DNA from: Aquanectria penicillioides
Taxonomy: Eukaryota; Ascomycota; Sordariomycetes; Hypocreales; Nectriaceae
DNA: 64,000 bases
NCBI GenBank assembly: GCA_003415625.1
Contig: PYIU01000005.1
Coordinates: 1,307,001 to 1,371,000, forward strand
Reading direction: 5' to 3'
The notes beneath the pieces were generated by a model. The model was not told the origin of the DNA. It was given only the letters and a program-made list of their open reading frames with translations, and did no database searches. A program made the position numbers and the translations under genes. Positions 35,576-47,790 of this stretch are shown here, in pieces. Within the stretch, counting starts at the first letter, position 1; each line of letters starts with the position of its first letter.

Positions 35576-36643
35576 CTATTCCATGGTGCTAACATCCGTC
35601 TCCTCCACACGCCACATGTACCACATGAAGAGGCTGCGATACGGGGCGAACTTGTCAGACAGCTCTGTCATGTCCTGCTCCGACATGTACTTCCACTTGC
35701 CACCTTTGGACTTGAGCTTGGCTACATCCCGTCCAACAAAGGCCGCCATTCCCCTTTGCACCCCCAAGTCACCCAACGAGAAGACGTCCATCCGCTTTAG
35801 TCCGAAACAGGCGAACATCTCGACAGACCACTTGCCCAAGCCTCGGACTGCGATAAGCTTCTCCATGACTTCATCGTCCGTCGCATCGTGCAGCATCTGC
35901 GCGCTCAGCTCGCCACTAGCAAACTTTTCCGCCAGACCCTTTATATACTCTGCCTTGCGTTGAGATAAGCCCGCCGTCCGTAAGTTCTCGAGCGAGCGAG
36001 CAGCAACTTGGGATGGAAGCGGGAACCGATCCTCGGGGTTCTCGTCGAAAAGAGCAACGAACTTGGCCTTGATGGACTTGGCAGCGGCGCCAGACACTTG
36101 TTGGCTGATGATACCGCTTGAGAGACTCTCAAAGGGATCAATCTTCTCCGCCAAACCCTCGGGTGAGAACACTCGGCAGGGGTGACTCTGGATCAAAGGC
36201 CGCATTCGCTCGTCGATATTGATGAGATGATCGCAAGCGACCTTGAGCAGGTTCTCTGTCGTAGTCCTGGCCTGGGGCACCTTAGAAGGCGACACGGATT
36301 CGATGTTACGAGATGCCACCACCCGTGACGTCTCTGGTGAAAGCAATGGCGCATTTGTCAACTTCGGGTCCGCAAGACGGGTGACAGTTGCATTTCGAGG
36401 CTTCCCGGTCGCACCAGAAGGCTCCGCAAAGAGGCCCGCAGCGCCGGGTGTAGGAGTGGATGGCACTGCTGTTGCTCGTCGGGTCTGTGTACGCTTCTTG
36501 GTTGGCGTAACGGGCACCGCGGCCTCCGGGTCGGTCTTTGGGGCCTTGCGCTTCCGACTCCCCTGGGGAGCTTGCTCTGAAGCCGGCTCAGGCTTGGCCG
36601 AGGCCTGGGAGCTGATACGCGAGGACCGTCTTGTTGTGACCAT
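35576..36643 (-). CDS. mag1: DNA-3-methyladenine glycosylase (HhH-GPD, MAG/AlkA type)
   Basis: A single exon encodes 355 aa from ATG 36643. The first 110 residues are basic and disordered (RKRKAPK, PTKKRTQTRR), suitable for nuclear import. The catalytic region has ENLLKVACDHLINIDERMRP and SGIISQQVSGAAAKSIKAKF. The helix-hairpin-helix GPD motif reads LIAVRGLGKWSVEMFACFGL, followed by VFSLGDLGVQRG, whose aspartate is the expected catalytic base. It excises alkylated purines such as 3-methyladenine to start base-excision repair. An upstream in-frame ATG at 36748 would add 35 residues resembling a mitochondrial presequence (see findings). It is divergent from the GT62 gene. The family call is secure; the start is partly open. 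Confidence 0.93.
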   Translation of the reverse strand: MVTTRRSSRISSQASAKPEPASEQAPQGSRKRKAPKTDPEAAVPVTPTKKRTQTRRATAVPSTPTPGAAGLFAEPSGATGKPRNATVTRLADPKLTNAPLLSPETSRVVASRNIESVSPSKVPQARTTTENLLKVACDHLINIDERMRPLIQSHPCRVFSPEGLAEKIDPFESLSSGIISQQVSGAAAKSIKAKFVALFDENPEDRFPLPSQVAARSLENLRTAGLSQRKAEYIKGLAEKFASGELSAQMLHDATDDEVMEKLIAVRGLGKWSVEMFACFGLKRMDVFSLGDLGVQRGMAAFVGRDVAKLKSKGGKWKYMSEQDMTELSDKFAPYRSLFMWYMWRVEETDVSTME

Positions 36644-36748
36644 GGTTTGTGACGTGGTGAATTTCCTCTGGAACTCAAGTCTCAGAATTGGCCGAGTGAA
36701 TGGGCCCAGCAGTATTAAACGGCGTTGTCGTAGCAGCGCAAAGCGCAT

Positions 36749-38480
36749 GTGAACTGACAGGCTTGAAAATTGTTCCACGCCCAATCTGGAATATTGTTTG
36801 ATGTTGCAGGCTACTTTTTGAGCCTCGTTGACCCCACAGCCTTGTTCTATCCGGGAGTTGGTTCGCCGTAGTTGTTTACGTTGTTCACAGTGTTCATCGA
36901 GCTCCAGCGCAGAGGCGGGCACAGCATCGAGTGCCACAGCTGGACGCTTGTGGAATAGCCGCGCCCTTCCCTTGTCATTGGCCTTTCAAGGGCCTCCAGG
37001 CCATCGGCGCGGCGATCGAGCAAGATACGGGGAATATGTCAGCAGTCTAAATAACGTTTACTGTATTTGGCAAAAGTGCAGTTAAACAGCCGTAGCCTTG
37101 GCATTTTGAATGCCGGGTCATATTGGGGCTTCGAGAAAGTGATGTAAAAATAACCAGGCTCCGCATTGCCATGGATTTCTGTTTTTTTCCTTCATCTCGT
37201 AGAGAGTCGTAGAGGACCTTGTCTGTTGGTTCCCACTGACATGTCCCTGAGATGAATGACTGGGGTCCTCGTCCCCCCTCCATCTACCAAGGCCCGTAGC
37301 AGTTTCGAAACCCCTATTCGAGTCTTTTTATCCTGTTTTCTTTCGTTGTTCTAATTTCTTTTTTCACGTGCTCTTCTGGCCCTGTTGCGCTTGTCATCAT
37401 CCATCCATATTCGCCGGAAATTGTTTATCCCCCACAGTCTTCCATGTCTTTGTCGTGGCTTGTTTCACTGTATTGCTGGTTGGCCTGCATATCCTCCCGG
37501 GCAAGCCTCCCGCTGTCAAGGACCAATGGAACGAGGAAACGCGAAGAAGTAAATACCACGTCGACACGAGAAGACACGGATTGGCACCTAAATTTATCCA
37601 CCTACCTACCTACGTAGTGAAGGTCCAAGGTAGACAATGCCTGTCTCACCAATATTAAGCCATACAGGTCGCCCGTCGTATAGTCGAGGCTTGCGGAATT
37701 AAAGGCCCTCGACAGCGGCTTGCTAATACGAGAGCAATGATATAAATCAAACCCGTGCACCCTCTCTCCAGGGTACGTAAGTATGTCGTAGTGAAGCCCC
37801 TAAAAATTTGGCGCTGTTTACGCCGGAATGGGTGCCGATCCTCTATGCACCTCCACTGTGAATCGCCCGAGGGACCGCTGAAGATGCTGTTGGGCGGGGC
37901 GCTGTGGATCCAGGAGCAGGTACCGGCCAGGCTACCGGTTTCGCGCGCCCAGCGCCACTCTCGCAGGGCCCCTGGGCCACTGAGCCAGTTGTGGCCGTGG
38001 CCGGACCCTGCAATTGCCAAGCCAAGCTTAGTAGAAGGAGTTTGCCATCCCTCTGCTCTGAGCTGTCGCAATACTGGCGATGGTGTCGTGGTATTTTGGC
38101 GGTGCTCTGTCGATTCTTCCTTTTCCCAATTGACTTCATGCTCGCCGTTGACAAACATCTGGCCAAACACGCACGTTGCCAGCTTGGTCTCACCTCCCCC
38201 GAGACGCGATCCTAATGCCCTGGTTCCTTTGGAGTCTCGGTCCCCACTACATTCTCCCCTGACGACACTCCCCTTGGCTCTGGGCAGAGGCCATCTGACC
38301 ACGACGACGATTCTCGAAAAATCAGCCCCCCCCCCTGCGGTTCCCGCCGAGAGACGACCACGACGGCGACGACGACAACGGCCGCGACGTGAAACCCCCG
38401 CAACCCATCCACGACGGCCGAAGACACTGTAGATCACGCAAGAGGGTGGTGACAACGGCCCACCCGCCGAGGCATTCGCC
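36749..38480. promoter_or_regulatory. Divergent upstream region between mag1 and the GT62 gene
   Basis: About 1.7 kb without a convincing gene. It includes a CTACCTACCTACGTAG motif at 37611-37627. The part just before 38481 is a GC-rich leader of the GT62 gene. Open frames on the minus strand through 37655-38890 overlap the GT62 exons and are shadows. Confidence 0.5.
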
Positions 38481-40043
38481 ATGCTTCTCTCAAATGGTGG
38501 TCTCAACTGGAAGGCCGCAAAGGCCAAGCTTCCTCTGGGGAGAGTTCTTCGGAACAACCTGACGAGGTCGCGATTCCTTCCCCTCGTCGCCATCACATGC
38601 TGCATCTTGCTGCTATGTCGCAGTCTGCTGTGTTCCGCCCCTTTACCATCAATGTAAGGATCGCCCCGGTGAATAGACAGAGGGAGAGAGAGAGAGGACG
38701 GCAATAACGATATTAACGGCGACGACGGCGACGGTTCGAGAAATAAGGATAATTTGACTGACATAAGATCCAGCTGGGGCCCGGATAAGTCACCCATGGA
38801 TATGACGCCCAACGAGTTTGCGCAATGGACCTCCCATCTCAAGACGCCCGTCATTTTCAACCACCACGTTCCCGTCAAAGTCGGCGCCACGTCGATTCAA
38901 CACGTCGATCTGAATCCCATCAAGTCAACACGCAGGGCGCTCGCCAACGAAGAGCGAGTCCTGATCTGCACCCCCCTCAAGGATGCCTCGCAGTTCTTGC
39001 CCCGATATTTCCAACTGCTCTCCAAAATCACATACCCTCATCGCCTGATCGATCTTGCGTTCCTGATTTCCGATTCGACCGATGATACGCTCGCAGTCCT
39101 CGCTTCTGAGTTGGACCGGCTACAACGCCAACCCGGCGACATACCCTTCAACAGCGCCATGGTCATCGAAAAGGACTTCAATTTCCACCTCAGCCAAGAA
39201 GTGGATGACCGTCACTCTTTTGAAGCTCAGGGCCCCCGCCGAAAGGCGCTGGGTAAGGCAAGGAACTATCTCTTAGCCACCGCCCTCAAGGCAGAGCATT
39301 CTTGGGTCTATTGGCGAGATGTCGATATTCAAGACTGTCCAGGAAATATTTTGGAGGACTTTATTGCTCATGACAAGGATATTATTGTACCAAGTAAGTT
39401 GGCGGGATACAGTCCTCTCAGTCGAGGAAGTAGAAAAGCAAGACTAACGGCTTTGCAAGACATTTGGTTCCACAGGATTGAGAAGGGCAAAGACATTGAG
39501 GGACGATGTAAGTGACAACCGCAACGCTGGGATGACCCGAACAAGACACTAACACATGTCCACAGTCGACTATAACTCCTGGATCGAATCGGACAAGGGC
39601 CGCAAGCTTGCCAACAGCCTTCCCAAGGATGTTGTGCTAGCTGAAGGTTAGTAGCACCGTTTCCATAACACCAGAGTATTCTGACTGAGTGTTTGTGTGA
39701 CAGGGTACCATCAATACGACACCGGGCGTACATACCTCGCCAAGATGGGTGACTGGCGTGAAAACAAGGATGTGGAAGTCGAACTCGACGGCATTGGAGG
39801 AGTTAATATTGTAGTCAAGGCGGACGTTCACCGATCAGGTACGCAACTCCCAAACCAGAGCACGTGAAAATCACAACTAACGCGTATTCGACAGGAATCA
39901 ACTTCCCATGCTATGCCTTCGAGAACCAGGCCGAGACTGAGGGATTCGCCAAGATGGCCAAACGCGCGGGCTATCAAGTCGTCGGTCTGCCCAACTATGT
40001 TGTCTGGCACATCGACACGGACGAGAAGGGAGGAAACGCATAG
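38481..40043 (+). CDS. GT62 alpha-mannosyltransferase, mannan polymerase subunit (Van1/Anp1/Mnn9 family, Van1-like)
   Basis: Six exons (38481-38653, 38768-39393, 39460-39507, 39566-39646, 39704-39838, 39895-40043) give 403 aa. It is a type II Golgi protein: short basic cytosolic tail, one membrane anchor (FLPLVAITCCILLLCRSLL, aa 35-53), then the lumenal catalytic domain. Family blocks are clear: ERVLICTPLKDASQFLPRYF, LIDLAFLISDSTDDTL, FEAQGPRRKALGKARNYLL, WVYWRDVDIQ (DxD-type), DIEGRFDYNSW, ELDGIGGVNIVVKADV and PNYVVWHIDT. Members extend alpha-1,6-mannan on N-glycans. The IWFHR-IEKGKDIEGR insert points to the Van1-like branch. Intron 1 (114 nt, GTAAGG...ATAAG) is the least certain junction, because several AG sites keep the frame. 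Confidence 0.92.
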
Positions 40044-41501
40044 GACGATACGACCTCATGATGATGCGGACTGAATAACGTATTCACGCCTCAACCTACT
40101 TCTTTTCCCCGGACTGGTCCGAAGGCTTCAGTTGCCGCCTTGATGGACGCGCAAAACGAAAAATAAAAAAAAGATCCAAATGGGTCGAGGACGCATGATT
40201 ATGCATGTCAGCCCTTGGATTCTGCCCTTTCAGGCCTCGAAATCCGAGCGAAGTGCACCGGCACAGCGACCTCAACCTCTCCCCATCATTCATTTCTTAG
40301 CCCTTTGGGACAGTGTGGGCTTGGTGACATAATTGCCCTCTCTGTCCAACTTTATTGCGGCATTTCTAGCGTGTGAGTTTCCTGGGACCAGCCTTGATCG
40401 CGAACCAGACGCTTCTCTGTAATATTTGATTCTGGTTATATATGTTCGACTTTGGGTGGAGCAAACAGTTGGTATCTGGAATAGAGAATTCAGAAGGGCT
40501 GGCGAAAACTGGCTGGCATGGTCAAGCGGAGTTTAGGAGTGAGGTACATGCTGTGCCTACTTTATGTAATAGAAATGAAGAGACTTGTGAATAAACCCTT
40601 TGGTTCGGGACTGGTTGTTGATACATATAGCTTCAAGTACCCATTATATTAGTTAAAGAGGGATGGGAGCTCGTGCTAGTAATGCTTAGGAAAATATTAT
40701 ACATTATTCTATCCATTATTCTATCCCCTCTTTTTTCCCAGCCGTGTGAGCCCGAATATGTTGATGGGAGATAAGCCAATCCAAGGTAGTTAACACTTTT
40801 GGGCTTTGCGAGTAGTCGCCCGACGAGGATCTAGGGTAGCTGCTGATATCGACCTTCGTTTGTGAGGATAGGCAGATGCTTTTTAGTCCTGTGATCCACT
40901 GTACGTATTCGCAAAATTGCTACAGTCTAGGTTTAGCAGAACTTAAGTATGGTCACATAGACCATGTCAATCTGCCTTGTCAATCGGGTTGCCTGCACTC
41001 TGTTGCTGCTCTGCACTTTGAAATACGGTTGCCTGATCTAGGACAGACGTGTGCCAGAACAATGTGATAGCATCTAATTGTGCATGTCAATACACCAAAA
41101 GGAAGAAACGTATCTCGCACCCTTGTCAGTAAGATGAGAAGTAGGAAATTAAATGAGATGAGATAACCGGGAACCGCGGCCAAGTGCTCTTTGCGAATGC
41201 ATTCGCGTGACACCCAAATCATTAGCGGCTTTGGTGTTGTTCTAGTGGCTGGAATAATTAATCTCATAGGCGACTCACACTGACCCACAGGGGTTGGCCA
41301 TGTGAATATGGCGTCACATGACTCTGGTAAAACTGCGGCTAAAGGCGAAAGTGCCGTCATCGTCCCGCGAACGACGGAGGCAACGATAAGTGTCCCGCAG
41401 GCTGCCGGCTGGACTCAACCAACAACATCACCGACGACGACGACGCTGACGACGACGACAAGCCGAATCGTAGTTCTATCCTCGGTCGCTATAAGTTTTG
41501 C
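40044..41501. other. Intergenic region between the GT62 gene and snf7
   Basis: It holds the GT62 3' UTR and the snf7 upstream region. The centre (about 40560-40960) is AT-rich, with a short direct repeat ATTATTCTATCC near 40703-40728. No gene was seen. Confidence 0.45.
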
Positions 41502-41572
41502 GTGAGTCCATAGCTCGTCCTCCACTCTCTGAATCCGCTTTTTCAAGGCGCTAACTTGATATGTCCTTTCAG
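41502..41572 (+). other. Probable 5'-UTR intron of snf7
   Basis: A strong GTGAGT donor, a perfect GCTAAC branch site and a TTTCAG acceptor define 71 nt lying 163 bp before the snf7 ATG. Confidence 0.65.
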
Positions 41573-41735
41573 CCTGACCCCACCATCCAGACTTGCCTGT
41601 GTCGAGGCCGTTACGCCATTTCCCGGGACGACTGCTGAGTCTCTCTCGGCTCAAGACGAATAGGTTCCTCCAACCTTCGATACGCCAACCGCATTTTACA
41701 CCGAAACCCTTTCAGATCTCAACAAACTCTGCAAG

Positions 41736-42601
41736 ATGTGGGGCTGGTTTGGCGGCGCTGCGGCGCAGAAGAAGAAGGATTCCCCCAAGGCTGCGATCGT
41801 CGGATTACGATCGCAGCTTGATATGCTGCAGAAGCGCGAGAGACACCTCCAAAACCAGATCGACGAACAAGACGGCATCGCTCGCAAGAATGTGAGCACG
41901 AATAAGACTGGTATGCAAACTGATATAGCCTGATAAGCGAGAAGCGGGAGATGGCGGGGTACATGTGCTGACGGAACACCAGCGGCCAAGGCGGCCTTAA
42001 GGCGCAAGAAGACGCATGAGCACTCGCTCGAGCAGACTGTGGCACAGATTGGAACTTTGGAGCAGCAGATTAATGCGATCGAATCGGCAAACATCAACCG
42101 GGAGACGTTGGCGGCCATGGAGAAGGCTGGTCAGGCAATGAAGCAGATTCACGGAAAGCTTACCCCGGAGAAGGTGGACGAGACGATGTACGTCCTTTAC
42201 ACATTTCAAATCATGAACGGGTTCATCAGGATAGAGATGCTAACAAAGAAAACAGGGAGGTTCTGCGGGACCAGAATGCGCTCAGCGAGGAGATTGTCAA
42301 TGCGATCACTGGAGCCACGCTCGGCGAGTACGTGGACGATGCGGAGCTGGAGGACGAGCTGGAGGAGCTGCAGCAGGAGCAGCTGGACGAGCAGATGTTG
42401 ACGACGGGCAACCCTCCCGTGTCAGATGCGATTCACAAAATCTCGTCTCCCCCCACTACAGAGCGTACGTCTGGCGGCCAACCACTATTCCCTAAACCCT
42501 GTACTGACGATTCTCTAGCTGTATCAGCCAAGAAGAAGGCGATCGAAGAGGACGACGAAGAAGCCGAACTTCGCAAGCTTCAGGCGGAGATGGCCATGTG
42601 A
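41736..42601 (+). CDS. snf7: ESCRT-III subunit Snf7/Vps32
   Basis: Four exons (41736-41910, 41983-42187, 42256-42464, 42519-42601) give 223 aa. The N-terminal MWGWFGG is the membrane-inserting segment. It is followed by a basic helical core (IVGLRSQLDMLQKRERHLQN, AAKAALRRKKTHEHSLEQTV) and acidic C-terminal helices (VDDAELEDELEELQQEQLDE). The extreme C-terminus AELRKLQAEMAM is the short helix that Bro1/Alix-type partners bind in the family. Snf7 polymerises on endosomal membranes to drive intralumenal vesicle budding and, in fungi, ambient-pH signalling through Rim20/PalA. Length fits. Introns are 54-72 nt with canonical signals, and a likely 5'-UTR intron lies at 41502-41572. The identification is secure. 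Confidence 0.95.
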
Positions 42602-44946
42602 AGGCACAATGGTTGGAGGCTTACTGGTTGTTGCATAGCATTTGTCGGTTGGGACGAAGGATGGTGCCCGCGTGCCTTGGGATACCTCCCTCTCCTCACT
42701 CCTCCGGGATCTGAGCTGGGAGGGAAGGGATGAATTTGCGGCGCATGGCCTATTATGATCCCAGCACGTGCGTTAATTGTGTTGTCGGTGTTCTGTCGGC
42801 GTCGGCGTCTTGAGGCTATAGTTTGATGCTTTTCGTTTTGCCGCATCCCGTTTCCTCTTCTTTGGGCTTTAGCGTCCATGACGAACCCGAGCCTACACAA
42901 GGAGAGAGAGAGAGAGATGCCTGGATGACGACCTCCCCCCCTCTACCTTCCCCCCCTCGGAACCGCGACACGGGGGCATGGAGATCCGTCCAAGGCCCTC
43001 GGTGGCGTCTGGGTGAGTCCTTTTGGCAGAGAATCTAGATTTTGATAAAGAGAAATGATACATCATTTGCAATTCGAACTTGACATGTCTTGGCATTTTC
43101 TTTATGAGATAGAAAAACCCCGTGTAAGCTACAGACTGCCATGTGAAATGTAACTCGGGGCGTGGAACTCGACACGAAAATTGTTACATGGGGTTGGATG
43201 GTGGGAAATTTTCTTGGTCAGCGGATGGGTCTTATTCGCCGACATGGGGATGTGAAGGCAAATGTCATGATATTATGTCTCTCTGAGATACAGGGAGTGT
43301 GAGAGCCTGCCGGTTAAGCCACTTTAGGCAGCCTCATCTGCCGCCCATGCGACTCAAGATATCGGATCACATCAGGAACTTGGAATCGTGCACACACCTG
43401 CCACCACCTTGCTGACCACACCAACACACCTACACGTCACAGAAACCCCCAAGGTTTGCCCAACTGGTTTTTGAGGAACTCTTGGTCTCAGACCCGCTCT
43501 TTCGCCTGTATGATTGGGACAGGTCTGCATCTTCATTGTTGCTCAGGTGTCCACGCTGTCACGAACGAGCGCACGCCAAGGGACGCGGCCGTCTCTTACC
43601 AACCCGTAGATCTGGCATGGAGCCGGGGAACAGAGACGGGATAGTTTTTAACAACTGGTCTCACGGTCCGTCTACGCTTGGCCGATAAACCTTGCCCTGG
43701 GCCAGCCGCACCTGCGGCCTCTGGGATAATTAGGCCAGGGAGGACAAAGGAAAACAAAAAAGAACGTGAAAATCAAGAGACCGCCCTGAAGACGACACAG
43801 TCGCATCCAGTCATTGAGTCCCGAAACCGGCAGGAGACAAGGCCACCTCCTTGGGAGCCGTCGGCTGCGTCGCAGATGTCGCCACGATCTGCACAACCAG
43901 GGCCATTGAGGCAGCCTTGACGAGCTTAAGTGGTTAGAGAGGCTGCGCGATTGGCTGACGTTGTCCAAGAGTGGATGATCACGTGAGGCTCGTTGGCGCC
44001 GGCCGGCCCCAATTTTCGACGGGGCCTCCCGCGTCTAGAGCGGCGGCTACGGAGCCGGGCCAGCGCCAGCCAGTCACGGCGCGACGTAACCGCCGCACCC
44101 AACCATCGTGGGGTCTGCCATGCGGTGGCCTGGGTCCCTGGGCCTTGCTTGTCTGGTTGGCTTCGCCGGGCCTCGCTCGACACGATGAGCTCTGCCCTTT
44201 GCCAGCACGTTCCGACTAGGTGGCTTTTCTCTTCTGCGACTGCTGCGGCCACCGCGACCGATGTGACGATGCAGCCAGCCGCGACCGCCTCGTCTGAAAA
44301 TAGACCCCTGGGGGCTCCATCGTCGAGAATCAACCTACATCCCCTCCCCCACCGCCCAGCCAGAGCGAGCTGGCCATGTCTCCATGTTTCCATGTCCCCA
44401 TGCCTCCATGTCTCTCACAATGTCCCCATGTCTCATGGCCCCGCCATGACGCAAAGGCTCTCTGAACCTCCACGGCCGCCATGTGCTGCACCTGCGCAGA
44501 CCAGGAAGCCTGGCCATATGGCCCTCGGCGGCTCCAGCTGAGATGAAATGGCTTGCGAGATGCAGAACCGAACCGCCAGCGCCGTACCATAAGTTCAGCA
44601 AGCGCTGGGAACCTGCCCGCTGTGCGTCGGTGCCCATTTTCCTTTTTGTCCCTGGCCGCGGCCATATTTCCAGCCCTTTCTTCTCTCTCTGAACTTCCAC
44701 TTCCTCTCCGTCTCCCTTCCATATCCCCCCCGTCCCCTTTTCCTTTCTTCGTGTTCCCCTTTTACTTTCCTCTTTCTCTTCTTTGGTTGGATGTGTGTTT
44801 CGTATTCTCTCCCTAAGCCCCTTTCTCTCTCGTCGACGTCGTATCGCATTTGCATGATCCGTCTCATTTTCCTTTGTTTCTATGAGTGTTGATGAATCAT
44901 GCTGAGATGCTGGTCATCTCAATTAATACGATACCCTCTCTTATAG
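42602..44946. other. Intergenic region upstream of the CFEM gene
   Basis: About 2.3 kb without a convincing gene. It contains short CATGTCTCC-like repeats at 44374-44434 and, on the plus strand, a long CT-rich tract at about 44680-44790 that is probably the CFEM promoter or leader. Confidence 0.5.
44374..44434. repeat. Degenerate CATGTCTCC-type minisatellite
   Basis: Around seven imperfect units of CATGT(C/T)(T/C)C(C) follow each other with slips (catgtctccatgtttccatg and onwards). Confidence 0.75.
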
Positions 44947-45057
44947 GTAAGCCTCTACTTGCACCGCTCTCATGCTTCTCACGTCCTCATCATGGTCGAC
45001 CGGGAAACGCTTCGGGTCTGGCCCAGTCTAAGCTATGTCTAATGTTCTGCCTCACAG
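44947..45057 (+). other. Probable 5'-UTR intron abutting the CFEM start codon
   Basis: Donor GTAAGC, branch-like TCTAATG and acceptor CTCACAG directly before ATG 45058. A second acceptor CCTTATAG at 45071 would instead leave ATG 45073 as the start. Confidence 0.55.
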
Positions 45058-47751
45058 ATGTTTCCTTATAGAATGGCCCGACGGCCCGCTTTCTTCCCCT
45101 TGCCATGGTTAACTACTTTCTTTTACATCACTGCCACATTAGCGTATAATCTTCCAAGCAACTATTCAGACTATATTCCTAGCTGTGCCGAGGAATGTTT
45201 TGCTTCCTTCATCTATGTCAGCTATGGCGACACCAGCTGCAGATCTTTACGATGCCTATGTTCTCAAGTTGGAGCTACGGGGTTCACCCTCGGGGAGGGC
45301 GCATTGCAGTGTCTGGTTGCGGAGAGGTCGGTTGGATATTGCTCGGACAGCGAGGCTAGCGGTATGTCATATCCACCGAAATGAAATCCGCTGCGGGACT
45401 GACGAGAAGCAGAGAAGGTGATCCGTAATGCATACAGAATGTGTAATGGCCAGCCTAATGCAGTTGAGCCCACTCACAAGGTCATTACCGCAACTTTTGC
45501 CGATCCTACCTCTGGAGGTGCCATTACCTTTGCTCCAGTCACAACGACGACTGTGGATGCGACCACTTCCACAACTGATTCCGCTGCTGAATCTACAGCT
45601 GATTCCACAACGGATTCCACAACGGATTCCACAACGGATTCCGCAACCGAGCCCGCAACCGATTCTGTCACCATCTCATCATTTAGCACATTGCCGACAA
45701 CCCTGGTGATGGAAACCTCGTCCGCACCTTCAGTTCCCACCACATTAGTGTCGTCGACGAGGCCCAAGTCCACTTCGGTTTCCTCCGAGTCGTCGTCATT
45801 TTCGAAATCCACCTCTTCTGACCTGTCGACCGATCTGATGAGTTCTTCTATCACAATGCGACCATCTTCAACCACCACCTCGACGGAAGAAACAAGCACG
45901 ACGACGGACGCCGCTGCTGGTGCCGGCGCTGACAAGAGTAATGATCATGACGGCAACTCACTCAGCCGTGACCAAATTGCTGGTATTTCAGTTGGAGTCC
46001 TGGCAGCCTCTGGTCTCGCGATTGCAGCCATTCTCCTGGCGAGATACTACCGCAAGAAGAGGTACCCCAAGATCAAGACCGGATTCCTCCCGGTACGAGA
46101 TACTTGGGGCTATAAGCCTACTCGCTCTGACAGTGGTGGAACCAACTCTTGGGTCGCGACTCAAAATCGACAATCTCTCAATCCTTTCCAAGCGCCTCCT
46201 GCACCTCCATATAACCCTGCGAACCGCGATCCTAACGCCATTGGACTGGCGATTTCGCCTGCCAACAGCCGGGTTACATCCCATACGCAAATCTCAGCGG
46301 CTTCTAGGCGAATGTCCAAACTCCTCCCGGCCAAGCCTGTGCTGCCAATCCTACCGCTGAACGTCCAGAAGAGGGGCTCTTCTATGTATCCTGAGGATGA
46401 ATGGCCTGCACCAAACCAACAATACGGAGATCCATCACGCAAGTCGGACCCCCCTCAACTGCCCCCGTTGAAAATTAACCCTGCTGCGTCCGTGACCTCG
46501 CCCATGGGGTCACAGGCTCCTCCGCCGGCGCCGCCTAAACTTCAGATCCCCGAATCTAGTCTCAGCGCACCGCCGCGATCTCACCAAGTTCGCGACAGCG
46601 ACATGACTGAGTTTGAAGAAGATGACCGAAACTCCGGTTCTCCGAACGGCCAAGTCTGGAGACCGCCACCTACAACACCAAACTCCGCGGCGACATACTA
46701 CGTATCTGATCAATATGGGAACTGGAGGCTTGGGGATCCCAACGACAGTGCCCAAATGTCTCAGTCACAGCTTCCTGTGCCCAAGCCGCCACCCAAGGAT
46801 GATGTCATTGTTCAACCCGCAACCGACTCCAAGGGTAAGGAACCAGCCACAGCAACATCGATGCCAAACGACGCTCCCAAGGGAACCCTCGCCCCTCCCG
46901 TAGAGATCATACCAGGAAGAGCACAAAGCACCAGGGATTCACAAAAGCCCATGGGACCTCGTGCTCAACCCGGAATTCCTTTCTCCCAGTTTAGCCAGCG
47001 CCGCAACTCCAACCGCATGTCTCAGCCCCGTAACTTGACGAAACCTCGCGTCTCTGGCAGCAGCGATGTCACCACCATCACCACTTCCTCATCCGACTCT
47101 ACCATCATTGACCCTTCTCCTGCACTGGATGGCCAGGCAACCCTCTCCCCGATCCGGGAATCACCTAACTCGAGCAAAAGCAAATCCACTGTAGTGTACC
47201 CTAGGATCCCCAACAGAGACCCAAGGCGGATCAGCGCCATCATTGCTGAAGACTCGAGCTCGGACAAGCCAATCGCCCCGCCGCCTTCAAAGACGATGGT
47301 TTTCTACCCTCCAGGACAACCCAGCCCGACGTTGGGTATGTCACAGGCTCCCAATTCAGGCCCTGTTGTGGCATCGAACTGGGCATCTAAGCCTGGGAGA
47401 AAGCCATTGCTGAATCCAGGTCTTGAGAGGACCGGATCCCCTACGATGCGAATAGTCGAGGCTTCTCCTTCGCCGGAGCCAGAGCTAGAGGAACAGCGCC
47501 CTATCCCACCACCGAAACCTCGAGCACCTCCCTTCTTCTTTGCACCTGCATACCCTCGGCCCCTCAGCACTCGACCTCTTCCCGATCCTCAAACCTACCG
47601 CTTTGGTTCCGATCCCCGGAAGCAATCCGTTCGACCTTATCCTCAGCGTCAATATCCTCAGCAATCATACGCACAACAAGAATATCCCCAGCGAAGATAC
47701 TCTCGGCAGCAACCGCAACAAGAAGAGTACCTTCAAAGAAGATACTCCCGT

Positions 47752-47790
<39 letters not shown>

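Noticed and set aside
38654..38680. 27-nt intron in the GT62 gene (GTAAGG to GACAG)
   Set aside because: The frame would be kept, but 27 nt is too short to splice; the 114-nt alternative ending ATAAG gives a better match to the family.
37655..38890. 411-codon minus-strand open frame
   Set aside because: It overlaps the GT62 exon 1 and intron, has no recognisable family, and starts in mixed promoter sequence.
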